A stretch of DNA of 64,000 nt from Galerina marginata (GCA_023014335.1 JAECYW010000016.1:310001-374000), one strand, 5' to 3'; positions 23,646 to 35,882 are shown, numbered from the stretch's first letter. Program-made: numbers and translations. The notes: generated by a model from the letters alone, not told the origin.

Positions 23646-24015
23646 TGTTACGATCGCCTCATTTTTCCTTTATGCGTTTCATGTCTGCGACACATGTTTC
23701 ATAGCCAGGACGTTTACATCATATTTACACTCTTTTTCCATGCTCTTTTCATATATGATCGACATATGGCTTATGCACCGTTTCTATATGTTTTCCTTAT
23801 GTTTTTCATTTACTTCTTACGCGTTTCAAGACCACATTATTTACATGCTTTGACAGCAGAACTAGTATATAATCTCGTATTTACTTTGTAGTGTTCTTTA
23901 GCTAGTTCTTGAGAATCTACTCGATTTATTCGAAACACGAACAAGTTCTCTTTCGAATTCTACGACTGTCAATAAATATTCACGTCTCGTGAATACTTTA
24001 TTCGAAGTCGTAACA
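23646..24015 (+). mobile_element. LTR (370 bp) of a Ty3/Gypsy-type retrotransposon
   Basis: The sequence begins TGTTACGA and ends TCGTAACA, a perfect 8-bp terminal inverted repeat in the TG...CA format expected for an LTR. It is AT-rich with TATA-like motifs (GTATATAATC at about 23864). The gag frame starts about 120 bp downstream. No 3' LTR copy was found in the window. Confidence 0.7.
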
Positions 24016-24137
24016 AAAGAACTAGCTCTCCTACAATAGTGCTCTCTGCTCAGCAAGCGCTACTCTGAACACTCGACGAAACGGCTTACCGAAACTACTG
24101 CAGACGATTTTCCGCGGGATCCAGCAACAAAGAACAT

Positions 24138-25022
24138 TTGACACCAACCGCCTCGACATCGACGAACCCCGAACCATATTATCGTGTCGGTAGATCCCAC
24201 GCGACACAAAGACCTCCCACACCGAACGAATCATCAGGCGAAGACATTTTCGAAGACACGAGAGAAGACCTCTCTGAATTTGCACTAGAAGACCTATCTG
24301 CAAGTAGAAACCCGCTCGACTTCCACAGACCACCAACACCTTTACCTGCACTATCATTCAATGACATGCCTGTGTCAACCGAAAGCACTGAACCGAAGAC
24401 GAACCCGGAAGCCATTGACATTAATATGGCGGAAACCCGACAAGAAGACAAAGACAAAGACAACAACAGAGCCAGAGACAAAGAAATCGGAATCAACAAA
24501 CCGACCCCTTTTGACGGATCAAGGACGAAGGTTAAATCCTTCTTACAAGAATGCACGCTGTACCTCTCGATCAATGGCAGCATTTACAACTCGGAACCCA
24601 GAAAGATCGTGTTCATTCTGTCCTACATGACAGAAAAAGAAGCAAAACAATGGAGGGAACAGTTTCTTACTTCCATTACCAACGAAGGCGGGATAATCAA
24701 TTTTCCGTCTCTAAAAGAATTCAGAGCAAAGCTCCTCAGGGCCTTTGCCCCTATCGATCAAACCCACGATGCCATGAACAAACTCGAACTCCTCAGGCAA
24801 GGAAACAGAACCGCCGAAGAACTCGTTACAGAGTTCAGATTACTTGTCGGACAAGCAGACCTCGGAAACCAAAGCAAGTCAGACAACCTCCACCTAATTC
24901 AGATGTTCCGCAAGGCTTTGAGACCCCAGATTGCGAACAAAATTCTTTTTTCCGACAAAGTCCCAACCACTTTCAAAGAATGGGTTGATCGAGCAACCCA
25001 ATATGACACGAACTACAGGATG
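24138..25022 (+). pseudogene. gag: Ty3/Gypsy gag, N-terminal part (split by insertion)
   Basis: An open frame of nearly 295 codons up to the insertion point. It encodes a retrotransposon Gag: an acidic or disordered N-terminus, then a capsid-like segment with NKPTPFDGSRTKVKSFLQEC, KIVFILSYMTEKEAKQWREQ, FRAKLLRAFAPIDQTHDAMN and KSDNLHLIQMFRKALRP. Gag forms the virus-like particle. The initiator ATG is not obvious; the frame opens at a TTG, so the true start may be mutated. The frame is cut at 25022 by the 7.9-kb TIR element and resumes at 32941 in the same frame once the insertion and one target-site copy are removed. Confidence 0.85.
25016..25022. repeat. Left target-site duplication of the TIR element
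   Basis: CAGGATG at 25016-25022 is repeated at 32934-32940, directly beside the two ends of the inserted element. Confidence 0.8.
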
Positions 25023-25650
25023 CAGCCATGTGTGCTATAATTCTATATCAACTAAGGGTAGTTGCCCAAGAAGCTGATATGTCCACAGGGCAGTTTGCCC
25101 AACTGCTATTTTAGGAAGGACCTCAGAAATTTAGCTGTAGGGTGCCGGAAATGCCGGGGTAGGTTGGGGATGCCTTTGGGATGGCGGGTAGGGTGCTCTG
25201 AATGCCGAAAATTCCAGCGGAGAGGGCGGGATATGGGTAGAAAAGCCTGCAGGGGGCGGGGATGTACAAACAATGTACAAACAAATCACCAGAATGAAAT
25301 AAAACTGGTATTTTGGCTCCTGGGCGCGAAATGGGCGCTTTCGAGGCGGGGAAAGTTATGCAATGGGTCGGAATATATTATTGGTACCCTATCCACCCTT
25401 TAGCGCGCGTTAATCGAAACGGGAATGGGTGGATTAGAGAATGAGCATCTGGATGACGCTCTATTTTTAGTTCACTAATATTCCGAAAGGGATTTTAGCT
25501 CCGGGATGGTTTGATGCCTTCGTTTTTGCTCCCCCGTTGCTCTCCCTTTGCCGTCCCCTTTGAATAAAATACTGAGTTCTATTCTCCTTAAAAATGCGAA
25601 CATAATGATACCAAATTCATATGTTTAAACTCACTGGCTGGCTTCAACTA
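25023..25650 (+). repeat. Left terminal inverted repeat
   Basis: Inverted counterpart of 32307-32933. The best-conserved part runs from GGTAGTTGCCCAAGAAGCTG (25057) to about 25515. An open frame at 25062-25403 is shared with the right arm but is a by-product of the repeat (Cys/Arg/Gly-rich). Confidence 0.85.
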
Positions 25651-28600
25651 AAGTTCAACCAGTGAGCGCTGTGAGCTTGGAAATCTCATTTTTTTAGTTT
25701 TAGTCTTCATTGCTCGAGCGTATATTCAATAGAGAAGGAATAATATATTTAAAGCAATACATGATAGGTATCACTACTAAAGTTATATACAAAGGGGGTA
25801 CAAGAGGGAAAGAAAGAGTAACAACGAGAGCGACAAATCCCATCGCCGTGCAGGCGCTTGAGCTGGCGGCAGGCCATCGTTCGTTGGAGACTCGTCGGGA
25901 CTCGGCGGAGGCGGTGGCGATTGACTACCGCGGGCGGTCGCACCTGTAACGTTAGGAGCGGGTACCTAGGCTGGAGATGGCGACGAAGGCGATGGCGCCG
26001 GCGGCCATGCGAGCGGGTACTTGAGCTTGCAGCACGCATCGTAAACAGCGAGACCCAGCGGAGGCGATGGCGCTGTGGCGTGGTGTCGCTGGTATTTCGT
26101 TGGCGTAACCGCGGTGCTGGACATGGAGGGGATGCATTGGCGTGGTACCTGGGCTCGCAACGGGGGAAATGACGCGCGGATGTTGTTATAGATGGCCCAC
26201 CACCTGGGAAACATCGATGGGTGCAAGGGGTAAAGTTGGACGGCGGTTGGTGGGCTGCCAACAACGCAAAAGCCGTCCATCTGTAACGGAATTCGGGATC
26301 ACCTCGTCGGTTCGTGCTGCCGTTGGGATGGAGTAGGGGGTTTGCTGGCCGAGCCGCCGAAGGAAAAGTGATGACCGTGGTCGAGGTGAAGACATGGCGT
26401 CACCTGCCACTCACACCACCGAAATCGTCGTCTACCGCGTGTAGTGGTTCACGGGTGACGTGTACCACCGGCTGGGAGACGTCAGTAGGTGGGTGGGGCG
26501 GTTGGTGGAATGCCGACAACACGAACATCATCACGAACGTTCGTGACGACATTCGCGTTCGTCGCGTCGTCGTTCGTGACGGCAGGTGGGCTCGATGGTG
26601 GCGCTGTCGAAGCAAGAGGGGTGATTCAGCTTGGGGCTGGGGCTGGAGATAACGGCGGCTTCAAGCACGCCTGAACCTGAGTGTGTAGTGGTTTCAGTGA
26701 ATGGGCTATGAATGAGAAGGAGGGAAACAAATTGAGCCTTACGACTCAACTTGCCACGTACCTGGCGGGTCCACCTCTGCGATGGCCTCTCCACATGTAA
26801 CCTGACTTTCACCTCCCGCTCGAATTCACTCCGAGTCAGCCCACATCCCTCAGCGAGCGGAGGGGCGTATGTCGAACGATGGCGCAATGACGTGAATAGA
26901 CCCTAGGTAAAACGTTATATCTGAGTAACTTGACTTTTGAATACTTAAATACTTACGTACCTTGTTTTTTGAGGTCCTTGGAGGTCGGGGATGGGCAGAG
27001 GAAAGCGGGGAGAGGTGGTGGTGGTGGTTGAGGACAAGACCACCGTTGGGCAGGCACCGTTGATCTGTTACCCGGCCATTTCCGGGACAGACCCGATTGG
27101 CTGGAAAACTCGGACCGGCCAACCTCCGATCCGTTCTGGACGTTTGGAACGCCTCCGAGGCAGTCTTCGAGACATCCGATGGCATAAAAACCATCGGGAT
27201 TTGTTTAAATTTCCCTATAGCTAAGCTTTGCCAGATTATATATCGAAATATTGAGATTCAAGTATTATAGATTCAAAATATGTGTTTACCCTCACGAAAA
27301 CACTTGTTCAAATCACTTCTTTGCTACAGATACTCTCCTTCAGTTCCGTGTAGATAGTAAAAAATACCACTAGAGGTATTAGAATGATCTAATGCTTTGT
27401 TGTCAGATGTGTAAGTGAACGAGTAGGTAGATACCTTACAGGTTCGTCAATGTAGTACATCCATTGGCTCTGTTGAGACACAATTCAAATCGAGTTCAGT
27501 GTTCTTGATGGCTTCGTTTCGACGGATTTCCAGCCTTGCTCCTCACACATTTCATTCCAATGGAAATAAAATGTAGATTTGAGAATATGGAACTAATATA
27601 CATGTTCCTATGTGTTCAAATAGTCGCTTACATATTTCGTACCTTCAGCAAGTCGCATTTACACGAATTGTAAACATTAAAAGAAGTGTTTCAAATTTCT
27701 TCCGAGGTATCTACTCGGAAAGATATGGGTTAGAACGTCTTGAAAAACTATAAAACACTGAAATATTTCACTAAATACCTGCAGTATGGTCTACGAAGTC
27801 ATAAATACCGTGCGTTGATCACCTCGCAGATGGGAATACCAATGTTTCGTTGTTTAACATGGCCAAGCCATCCTTAAATTTTAATAACACTACATCTACA
27901 GCTACATTGAATATATTACTCAGCTATTAGTATTTTATTCATCGTCCGAAGGCCGTCAGGATTGACTGGCGGTGCGGGCCAACGCTGCGCGCGGCATGTA
28001 CGAGACCCTCATATTGGGACTTTGAAACAGGCATTCTTGGTCAATTAAATTAAACAGGAGACAAGGGACTCAGAGCGATTATGCAATGTCCTGATCTCGG
28101 ATTAATGTCTGTGAGGTTGTGGCAATTCCCATCGCATTAAATAACTTCTTGTACAACAATTGGCCTGAGTCTTCTGCAGTCGGGGCTCGGACGCAAGGGT
28201 GTCCGGGATTTGAAAAAAGGACCTCGGGTTCCATTTACATGTAAACGGGCAAGCAAAAAGTCGGTTTATCGACGACGGCTCGGCAAAGCCGGCTTCGCGG
28301 TAAGCCGGCACAATACTACCCGCGATACGATCAGATCAACACTGACAACAGCCGTCAACCGTGAGCTTGTCCCCTGACCACCACCTGCGCCCTTTCTCCT
28401 GCGTTTTTTGTCCATCCCGCCCCCTCAGAGAGTAGGAATCCAGTAAGTCCTCAATCATGTTACATGTCTTTTTCTTACCTACCCTCTAGTCTCTAGGTAC
28501 ATTTTCGCCTCAACAAACAAATAAACCACTCGTACACATTGCAGCTCCCTCCATTCTGAGGGTCGTGGGCCGATGTTCTGACTGGTTAGGATCATGATAA

Positions 28601-31600
28601 GGAAAGGGAATGGGACAATACGGGGAGCTTCCGGGTGAGGGAGAAACCAGGTGCGTCACGAAACGAGTCGATAAGGCTCGTTTCGCTGTTCTTCGTCTTC
28701 CACCCCTGACTCACCTACTCTACTCGTGGCTAATACACCGCCCCTTCAGTGCTGCCACATTTACTCACAGAACCTTCCTCTTTTATTGTCAAAAGTACCC
28801 AGCCCGTCCACCGGCCTTTGAGCTAGTCCCACTGTGCCCATTTCCTCACCAGCCACCCTACCTCTGTTTCCCTTCCGCATCGTCACCCGTTGTCGGCGTG
28901 GAGCGTGCTATCACCCAACAGGCACCGGGTCTTGTATTCTGTACGCCTGCTAAAACTGAAATGTCCATAATATCTGACGTTGAGCTTGACCATCTTCACG
29001 CCGTTAGAGCACAACTGGGAGATGTATTTTGGCAATATCGGGTTCATCTCCATGAAATAAACCCGTGCTGTAGATGCTAAATCTATCAGGACGATTACAG
29101 TCTACTTTCACAACTGCGGCGTAGGTAATAGTCAACCTAAATTAAAACACAGATCTCACTTCGACGTTGATGACATTATTTGCAGGTTCATCGTTCACGC
29201 CGTTGGAGCACCTCTTTGGATTGCTGACACAGACTTTGGAAGAAAATAAGTCATACGTAATCTTTCCTCTATCATAGATACAAATTATCACGCACCTTTT
29301 GAATCGCTGACACAGACTTTGAAATTAAAAAACTCATACGTAATCTTTCCTCTATCTTCAATACATCTTTTTGAATTACTGACAGAGACTTTGAAAGAAA
29401 ATAAAGTCGTACGGTTTGCTCATTCTTACCGTTTCCTTTGTTCGTTCGTTCGGTCGTTTCTGCTCTGAAAATGTCACCACCCACTCCTCCACCATCTGCC
29501 TGCCTACTGCCCGACTCCCGTCATGACGCGCGATCCAAGATATGCAATTCTAGATTCATTTGAATAATTTGAGTTCGGTCAATGTTCTTGGTCTGAAACC
29601 TATCCAAATGTACGTGAGGCCTTCAATGACGTGTCAACTTTCTTCATAAAAATTCTGATATATCTGTTGCCAAATTTTAGCTACGCACTCAGGAGGCTCC
29701 AAACTCACGGTCCCCACCTGGGGTCTCGCTCATGCCGCGCGCAGCGTTGACCCGCACGTTGACACACACAATCGACGTCGTCATCCACCATCATCCACCT
29801 CCATGGGCAGCGTTCCTAGTCACACAGAAGATCATGGTGTGTCTCTGCCCACAGTCAAGGACGCTCCGGATGCGCATTGCGGGCGAACTGGCGACATTCG
29901 TTCCAGTAAATCATATTTCTGGGTTCTTCTCGACTTTGACACCTTCAGGATCCCTCGTCGCCGGATCAGTTGCGCAGGCTGTGCTGACACCAAGTATTTT
30001 CGCCCAAGTACGTGTATTTTCATTCGGTTATCGGAGGATTTACATAGCCTTTTGTTTTAGGATGTTCCAAACAACCTAAACATGTTCATTGGCAGGGGAA
30101 CTCTCCCCGTTTGGTTAACCTATCTTCATGACTTAGGCTACGTCGTTCGAGAAGACGTGAGGCCAACTCATAATAATGTGATCAAAGTTGCATCTTTGAA
30201 AAAAAATTCGGTGAGAGAGTTATAAATTCATAGAAGTCCAACGTAATTCATTATAGTTCTAGGCATGCGGACATAATATTCTGCTTAGTGAAGACCTCGG
30301 GTTTACTTCCATAACCCCAATATTTGGATCGTCTTTGACGCCCCAAATGAATTTCTTTACGCAATTCAACATATACTGTATGGAACCCAGCCTAACACTC
30401 AACGTCCAACCTTGAAACTATCCGAATCGGCAGAGCTCTAGATCGATTTTACCCATCTAACGACCATTTCCAAGGTCGAGGAATCAAAATCCTTAATAGA
30501 GATGAAGAGATATTACTTTGCCGAAAGCGCAACCTTGCCGAGCATTGGTACGTTGTCTAGTGATGACAATGTCATTGAGAATTTTATCGAGAAAAGTCGC
30601 CTCACCTTTTCTTACGGAGGTCATTGCAAAAATGATGATTGTCCCTGTAAAGCAGTGTAAACTGCTTATACTACTTTGAGTATGAAATAGGTTCGATGTT
30701 CGCGCAACTCCAAGACTGCATTCTATTTGGAAAGCTCAATGAGAACTTTTACCGCGCGCTCGTTTGGTATTTTGTCACTATACACTGCTCCCAAGTTCAC
30801 CCAACGACTACACCACCCTTTGGGCCTTGGGATACTTGTCCGAGGAAGAGCAGACAATGTTACATCCACCATGGCATGTTAGTATTACGGATCCGTCCAG
30901 AAACATGCCCGAACTGGAAACCTAGAAGCGGCGCTTTCTACTACTTGAAGACCTGCTAAAAACGTAGAACGTTGCATGTGACTAACTTCCTAATCGGGGG
31001 CAAATGTACTCGTACCGTGAGAACAATTCTGGATTCTGGGGTACAAGAACGATCCCTGAAGGCAGTGAGGGAGCGCTCAAGCACCAGGAATAGCGCGGCC
31101 CGTTCTTTTCGGAAATAAGCGGATATCAATCAACGAAGTTCAACATCGTTGATCTTTATCCTCAACCACCGTTTCCGACCTCCCATCTGCAAGTCTCGAT
31201 CTTAAAGGCCTCGAAAAATCTGTAAGTGCCTTTCTATACGTTCAAAGTCAATGTTTCTAACTAATTAAATTCTTCCTAGGTATCACATCCTCGCCAACGA
31301 TCTCATCTCGATGTCGCGCGCTCCCGCCCTCGCTGAGGGATGCGAGTCAACTCATAGACTATGTGGGTTGGATCCAAGGGTTTGGGGTACATAAAAAGAG
31401 GCCATAGCGGGGGGGGACCTACCTGGTACGTCGCAAATCGAGTCCTTGCGACTCGATTTGTTACCATTTTCTTTCCACTGTCTATCCACTCAATGGTCCA
31501 ACTGCGCAGGGCAGAGAAGGACGACACCTTCCGTTGTCCTTCTCCTCGTAACCATCGCTGACCCAGGCCCGACGCTTGCTCTGCCTGCGACCCATCCCGA

Positions 31601-32306
31601 CCGACCCAACACCACGGCCAATAAACCCAGCGACTACGACTAACGGAGCTGGCAACGAACGACGCCCTCTTGCACCTGCCGACTTCTCGCACATCATGGT
31701 CCACGTCGCACATCGGCCAGGATACTAGCGAGACGACAATTTGAAGGGAGGTACAGAGGAAGCGATGGGCGAGACACGAGGGGTTCGAATTGTTTGAACC
31801 CGTCGACCATTTGAACCCCTCCGTTTTGCATTCCCGAGCCTTGATGTTAGCGTCCGTTGACGTCGAGTGCGGGGTGAAAACGAACGCGGATGCCGTGTTG
31901 GTGGCGTTCGTCTTCGTCTGCGACGGTGCCACTTCGCCACCACTCGATGGGCACTGCCAGCCCACCAGCCCCATCCCCCGGGTCCGTCGTACGTGTCACC
32001 CATGATTCCCACCGCTGCATCGTCGCCTCTACCGGATCTCGTTATGCAAACCGGGAGGTGTGTGTGTGCCGCGTATCGACCGCTGGCTGCGTCCATCGCT
32101 CGTTAGGCAGCAGATGGGTTGTGCGAGCTTGTTGGGAGCTCCTTACACTTTCCTTCGTCTTCCTCTCTTTTTTTCCTTTTTGTTACATTCTCAGTAGTAA
32201 CCCATGTGCCTGTAAAATCATTCATACATTGCTACCTCTAAGCTGCAATAAGGAACCGTAAGTTGTGGAATGAGCTGTGGTTGAAATTTTCGGATGGTGG
32301 TAAAGC
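25651..32306. other. Interior of the 7.9-kb TIR element, no gene recognised
   Basis: About 25850-27050 and 31300-32110 are GC-rich with overlapping Arg/Ala/Pro-rich frames on both strands, a composition effect. About 27230-27950 is AT-rich. Frames at 28610-29080 and 30696-30959 are longer than average but show no domain. No DDE/DDD transposase motif was found, so the element is non-autonomous or its transposase is decayed. Confidence 0.5.
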
Positions 32307-32933
32307 CAGCCACCTGCCTTGCAGGGGGTTTTCAGCTACGAAATTGGTACCATTGTATTCGCATTTTTTAGGAGAATAATGCTAGCTACTTTAATTAGAG
32401 GGGACAACAATGGGAGGGAAACGGGAGAGCAAAGACGAGAGCATCAAACCATTCCGGAGCTAAAATCCCTTTCGGAATATTAGTGAACTAAAAATAGAGC
32501 GTCATCCAGATGCTCATTCTCTAATCCACCCATTCCCGTTTCGATTAACGCGCGCTAAAGGGTGGATAGGGTACCAATAATATATTCCGACCCATTGCAT
32601 AACTTTCCCTGCCTAAAGCGCCCATTTCGCGCCCAGGAGCCAAAATACCAGTTTTATTTCATTCTGGTGATTTGTTTGTACATTGTTTGTACATCCCCGC
32701 CCCCTGCAGGCTTTTCTACCCATATCCCGCCCTCTCCGCTGGAATTTTCGGCATTCAGAGCACCCTACCCGCCATCCCAAAGGCATCCCCAACCTACCCC
32801 GGCATTTCCGGCACCCTACAGCTAAATTTCTGAGGTCCTTCCTAAAATAGCAGTTGGGCAAACTGCCCTGTGGACATATCAGCTTCTTGGGCAACTACCA
32901 TTACATGATACATGCACCTAGCATATACAGGTG
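32307..32933 (-). repeat. Right terminal inverted repeat
   Basis: Inverted copy of 25023-25650, ending at 32933 immediately before the duplicated CAGGATG. Similarity weakens inward of about 32400. Confidence 0.85.
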
Positions 32934-33303
32934 CAGGATGGCCATGGCATTCATGGGAAGGCCTGCCATCAATCGAAGCATCAACGGAGGAAGGAACTGG
33001 AATCCTTCTTCAAACCGAAACGATCCAAACGCCATGCAGATTGATGTCATGTCCCCAGAAGTCCGCGCAGACCACATCCGATGAGGGGCATGTTTCAATT
33101 GCCACAAGACGGGACATCTCTCTCGAGACTGCCCAGAGAAAAAGAACCAATCCAACTTCCGAGGAAATTCCGGATCAAACACAAACACGAACAACACGCC
33201 AAAGAAATGGACTCCTAGCGAGCTCCACACTCATGTGTGATCCCTTTCTGCAGAAGAACGAGAGGAACTCGGGAACCTTATGATAAAGGACACGGGTTTT
33301 TGA
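32934..33303 (+). pseudogene. gag: Ty3/Gypsy gag C-terminal part with zinc knuckle
   Basis: This continues the gag frame after the insertion (RMAMAFMGRPAINRSINGGR). It has a CCHC zinc knuckle at 33091-33132 (CFNCHKTGHLSRDC), which binds nucleic acid in Gag. Two in-frame TGA stops occur at 33082-33084, just before the knuckle, and at 33238-33240; both fit an original CGA arginine codon. The next in-frame stop, at 33301-33303, is a plausible true gag end (LSAEEREELGNLMIKDTGF). The gene is dead. Confidence 0.85.
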
Positions 33304-33500
33304 AACGGGAGCCTGGATCGACGTCAGTCTCCTCTTATTTAGCAATTCATTCTGTATTTACGGCCAAGATCGAGAATAAATCTATTTCTTTACCTGCAAC
33401 TATCTCGATCCAAAGTCAGAATGAATCAAAAACCGTCGAAACGTCAGCCCTCCTCGACTCAGGAGCAGGAGGAAAATTCATTGATCAGAACTACGTTGTC
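33304..33500 (+). pseudogene. pro: Ty3/Gypsy aspartic protease fragment
   Basis: In another frame overlapping the end of gag, a retropepsin signature appears: TVETSALLDSGAGGKFIDQN, with the catalytic D-S-G triad. After FIDQNYV the sequence stops resembling a retrotransposon protease (about 33495) and nothing of reverse transcriptase follows on this strand. The element is truncated or rearranged here. Confidence 0.75.
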
Positions 33501-33889
33501 AACGTGAAAATAGTTATCACCTGGGTTTCAGCGAAAGGTATGCTTTGGCCTATTCCAGTTGTTGCGATGGATTCAATAACCAAATCAAGTACTAGCAATA
33601 CGTGATCAAAAGCTAAAGAACCAATTTCAACAAAGCCCAAGTAAAATTGCTATGGAATGGAGTGGGACTAGTTTTACTTCTGAACTACTGTGACTTGAAT
33701 GGAAGCTACTGAAGTAAAATACTAGAAGGTGATGAAGTCGTAGGAGTTGCGGTTTGCTTGATGTGAGATACCTAGAAAAATGCTGGGACTAAAGTTGTCA
33801 GTAATATCGAGCTCGACGATTTGTCAAGCAATACCTAGAAGACAAAGTTAGTAAAACACTGAATAAATGATGACGCACGGATATGTATT
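33501..33889. other. No gene recognised
   Basis: Unassigned sequence between the truncated protease and the minus-strand LTR-like sequence. Confidence 0.4.
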
Positions 33890-34560
33890 CCAACTGTTGG
33901 AATAGAATAAGCTCAACGGTATGAGCTGCCTTGAATAACTTGAAGATAAGTGCTGAAGTCGATGTCGAATACGTTAATAATCTTGTATTGCGAGTAACTG
34001 TACAGGCAAGGGACAAGAGGTAAGTCTGGAACTGAAGTGCTGGTGCTGGAAGTGCTGGAAAGAAAATTGAAGAAAGAATAATAGATGATAGATGAAGCAC
34101 CAGTTCCAGCTTGCCCCCTTTTATACTCTACACCTAACTAGATTATGTAACTACATCTACCTACTGACTAAGCCTAATTGCTAATGGATTACTCATCTTT
34201 TCCTGCTTGGTAATCCGATTTCGACTGAACGAGTAAGCGCCGAGGATGATTGGTAAGTGAAAATGAGAAGATCGGTAAGCAAAGTGGAGTATCAGTAAGC
34301 ATAAATGCTCATTGGTAATGAAATTGCGGAGTATCAATAAGCGCTGAGACTGAAATGAGTAAGCCTTGAGCAGTTTTGGGGTTGTTAGCTCCACAAATGA
34401 CATCATTATTATGCAAATGAATAAGCGCTCAAGCTTTGATTGGCTTTGCAGCTCCACAAATGACATCATCTCCATATGAATGAATAAGCGCATGGACTAG
34501 AAACTTTTGGGGATTAGTAATGGCTTATTTGGCCAATCACTAAGCAGCTACGTTGCGACT
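33890..34560 (-). mobile_element. Probable LTR-type sequence, minus orientation
   Basis: On the minus strand a strong TATA box (GTATAAAAGGGGGC, about 34114-34127) precedes a pyrimidine-rich leader. A CCAACAGTTGG block near 33890 looks like an LTR end followed by a primer-binding-type site. Upstream (34160-34500) there are about ten copies of TAAGC/GTAAGC (plus strand) and a 70-bp duplication containing CTCCACAAATGACATCAT (34393 and 34453), like repeated promoter elements of a U3 region. Exact ends were not resolved. Confidence 0.45.
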
Positions 34561-35042
34561 TGATGTTTGTCCCTAGTGGTTGGAGTGAATTTGTGGCGAA
34601 TTCGATGGTCAAACTATATCCATAAAATGCAATAATGATATGGCTTATTGCAGATTGAGATACGTAGAGTCGTAAATTTTTGTAATGTGAAGCTAAGCTG
34701 CTCGGTCGCTATTATTTTCCAATAAGCTGTTTGTCGATTGCGTGGGCTTGAGTGAACTTATTTCAAAACAAAGTTCGCGCCTGACATCTGCGGGGAACTG
34801 ATACCAACCGACCTCGGTTGCATGTACTCATGAATACCAGGCAACAAGCTCACGCGTAATCGAGCATGTTGAGAGAATAGTATTCGCGCAAAAATAAAGT
34901 ACATCAAACTGCCTTCCTTGCTACTGCTTCTGCGTCCTCCTTCATACAATATTCGATCGACTCCAGATGCTTCTTGGCGTGACTTGGTGAATTAAATCGA
35001 ATAAGTGATAGAAACGATGAAAGAAACCGACTGGCGTCTGAG
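34561..35042. other. No intact gene; possible frameshifted tail of the adjacent ORF
   Basis: A minus-strand frame at 34904-35161 overlaps the end of the 35043-35882 ORF in another frame. Its ASRFLSSFLSLIRFNSP stretch resembles the ATRRLVCRFARYIFKFP tail of the paralogue at 36233-37072. Confidence 0.35.
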
Positions 35043-35882
35043 TTAGATTTGAAGACCGCCTGGTCCAACGTGTCGTGCATAGTATTGAAGTATCTCCTTT
35101 GACAATCGAACCTTGCAGTGCTGGTTAGGTATAGTGATCGATAATGCTGGCCAGTCTTCATTGTCCGGATTAATGAGACGTCCTTGCTTTGTGTATGCGT
35201 TTAATTGCACTAGTGAGCTTTCTTTGGTGAGGGTGCGTCGAACGGTGGCCAAGTACTTGACCTCTGGGTCGTCGAGTCCGCCAATGATAAAAATGGTTCC
35301 TTTCTTCACGAGATCCCAATCGTAATCTGCGTTGACGCAAATGCGGTATCGAATTCCGCGGAGCTGTTTTTCGGTTTTAATGGTTACATCACCATCGAGA
35401 AGAATCTGGGGAGTCGAGTTCCAATATACATTGAAGTCGAATGAGCTTATGGAATGTGGATGGACTTCACGGAATGGACCGCCGTAGGTGTTGTGTTCTT
35501 CGAATATAGGTTGAGTAAAGGTCGGAAAACGATGACGCCCTCCAGTAAAGGCTAGACCGGTCTTTTCTAAATCGGGCTCAGTGGAAGACGATTCAACAGA
35601 CTTTTCAGTAATGGTAGAAAGGCGATCAGGAGCAGGGGATGCGCGTGGAGTCGTAGAAGACTCAGAGTCTTCGGAAGGTGGTTCGACATTAATTGTCAAC
35701 GGCTCAAAGTCAATGAGAGTCGCGTTGGCGGTAGATAGCGCATCAAAATTCGATAGCCCGCCAGGGGCTGTTGGCATGATTTGGTCGTGGGAAGGTGTGT
35801 TGGCTTTGGAGTCACTGGAAGACAAGGCGCGGCCTGCAAGGATCTTGTCCTTGAGCGAGCGAAAAGACGCGTTGAGGTGCAT
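35043..35882 (-). CDS. Uncharacterised protein, paralogue 1
   Basis: Single-exon frame of 279 residues from ATG 35882 (MHLNASFRSLKDK). The N-terminal 110 residues are Ser/Thr/Pro-rich and look disordered. The C-terminal 165 residues form a conserved core shared with the neighbour: GRHRFPTFTQPIFEE, FREVHPHSISSFDF.VYW, RGIRYRICVN, DDPEVKYLATVRR, SSLVQLNAY, DNEDWPALSITIPNQHC. No signal peptide or membrane segment if this start is right. Family not recognised. An upstream in-frame extension to 36170 is probably 5' UTR. A frameshift near the 3' end may have shortened it compared with the paralogue. It lies in the transposon nest, same strand as the integrase, and could be a host gene or transposon cargo. 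Confidence 0.65.
   Translation of the reverse strand: MHLNASFRSLKDKILAGRALSSSDSKANTPSHDQIMPTAPGGLSNFDALSTANATLIDFEPLTINVEPPSEDSESSTTPRASPAPDRLSTITEKSVESSSTEPDLEKTGLAFTGGRHRFPTFTQPIFEEHNTYGGPFREVHPHSISSFDFNVYWNSTPQILLDGDVTIKTEKQLRGIRYRICVNADYDWDLVKKGTIFIIGGLDDPEVKYLATVRRTLTKESSLVQLNAYTKQGRLINPDNEDWPALSITIPNQHCKVRLSKEILQYYARHVGPGGLQI

Larger units (their letters stand above)
25023..32933. mobile_element. 7.9-kb DNA transposon-like insertion with long TIRs
   Basis: The element interrupts the gag frame. It is bounded by a 7-bp duplication (CAGGATG) and by inverted repeats of about 0.6 kb (25023-25650 and 32307-32933). The outermost 45 bp of the two arms (left CAGCCATG..., right as complement CACCTGTA...) differ largely by transitions; further in the arms are nearly identical for about 300 bp. 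The 6.6-kb interior has no recognisable transposase on either strand. Possible classes are a hAT-, KDZ- or Mutator-like non-autonomous element. The 7-bp (perhaps 8-bp) duplication does not settle the class. Confidence 0.8.

Noticed and set aside
25062..25403. Cys/Arg-rich ORF present in both arms of the TIR element
   Set aside because: Its two copies come from the inverted repeat itself; composition-driven and partly frame-broken in one arm.
25710..26887. Several long GC-rich frames on both strands
   Set aside because: Arg/Ala/Gly-rich on all frames, which is a composition effect; no domain.
31303..32110. Long frames in the GC-rich right part of the TIR element
   Set aside because: Overlapping on both strands with no recognisable protein or splice structure.
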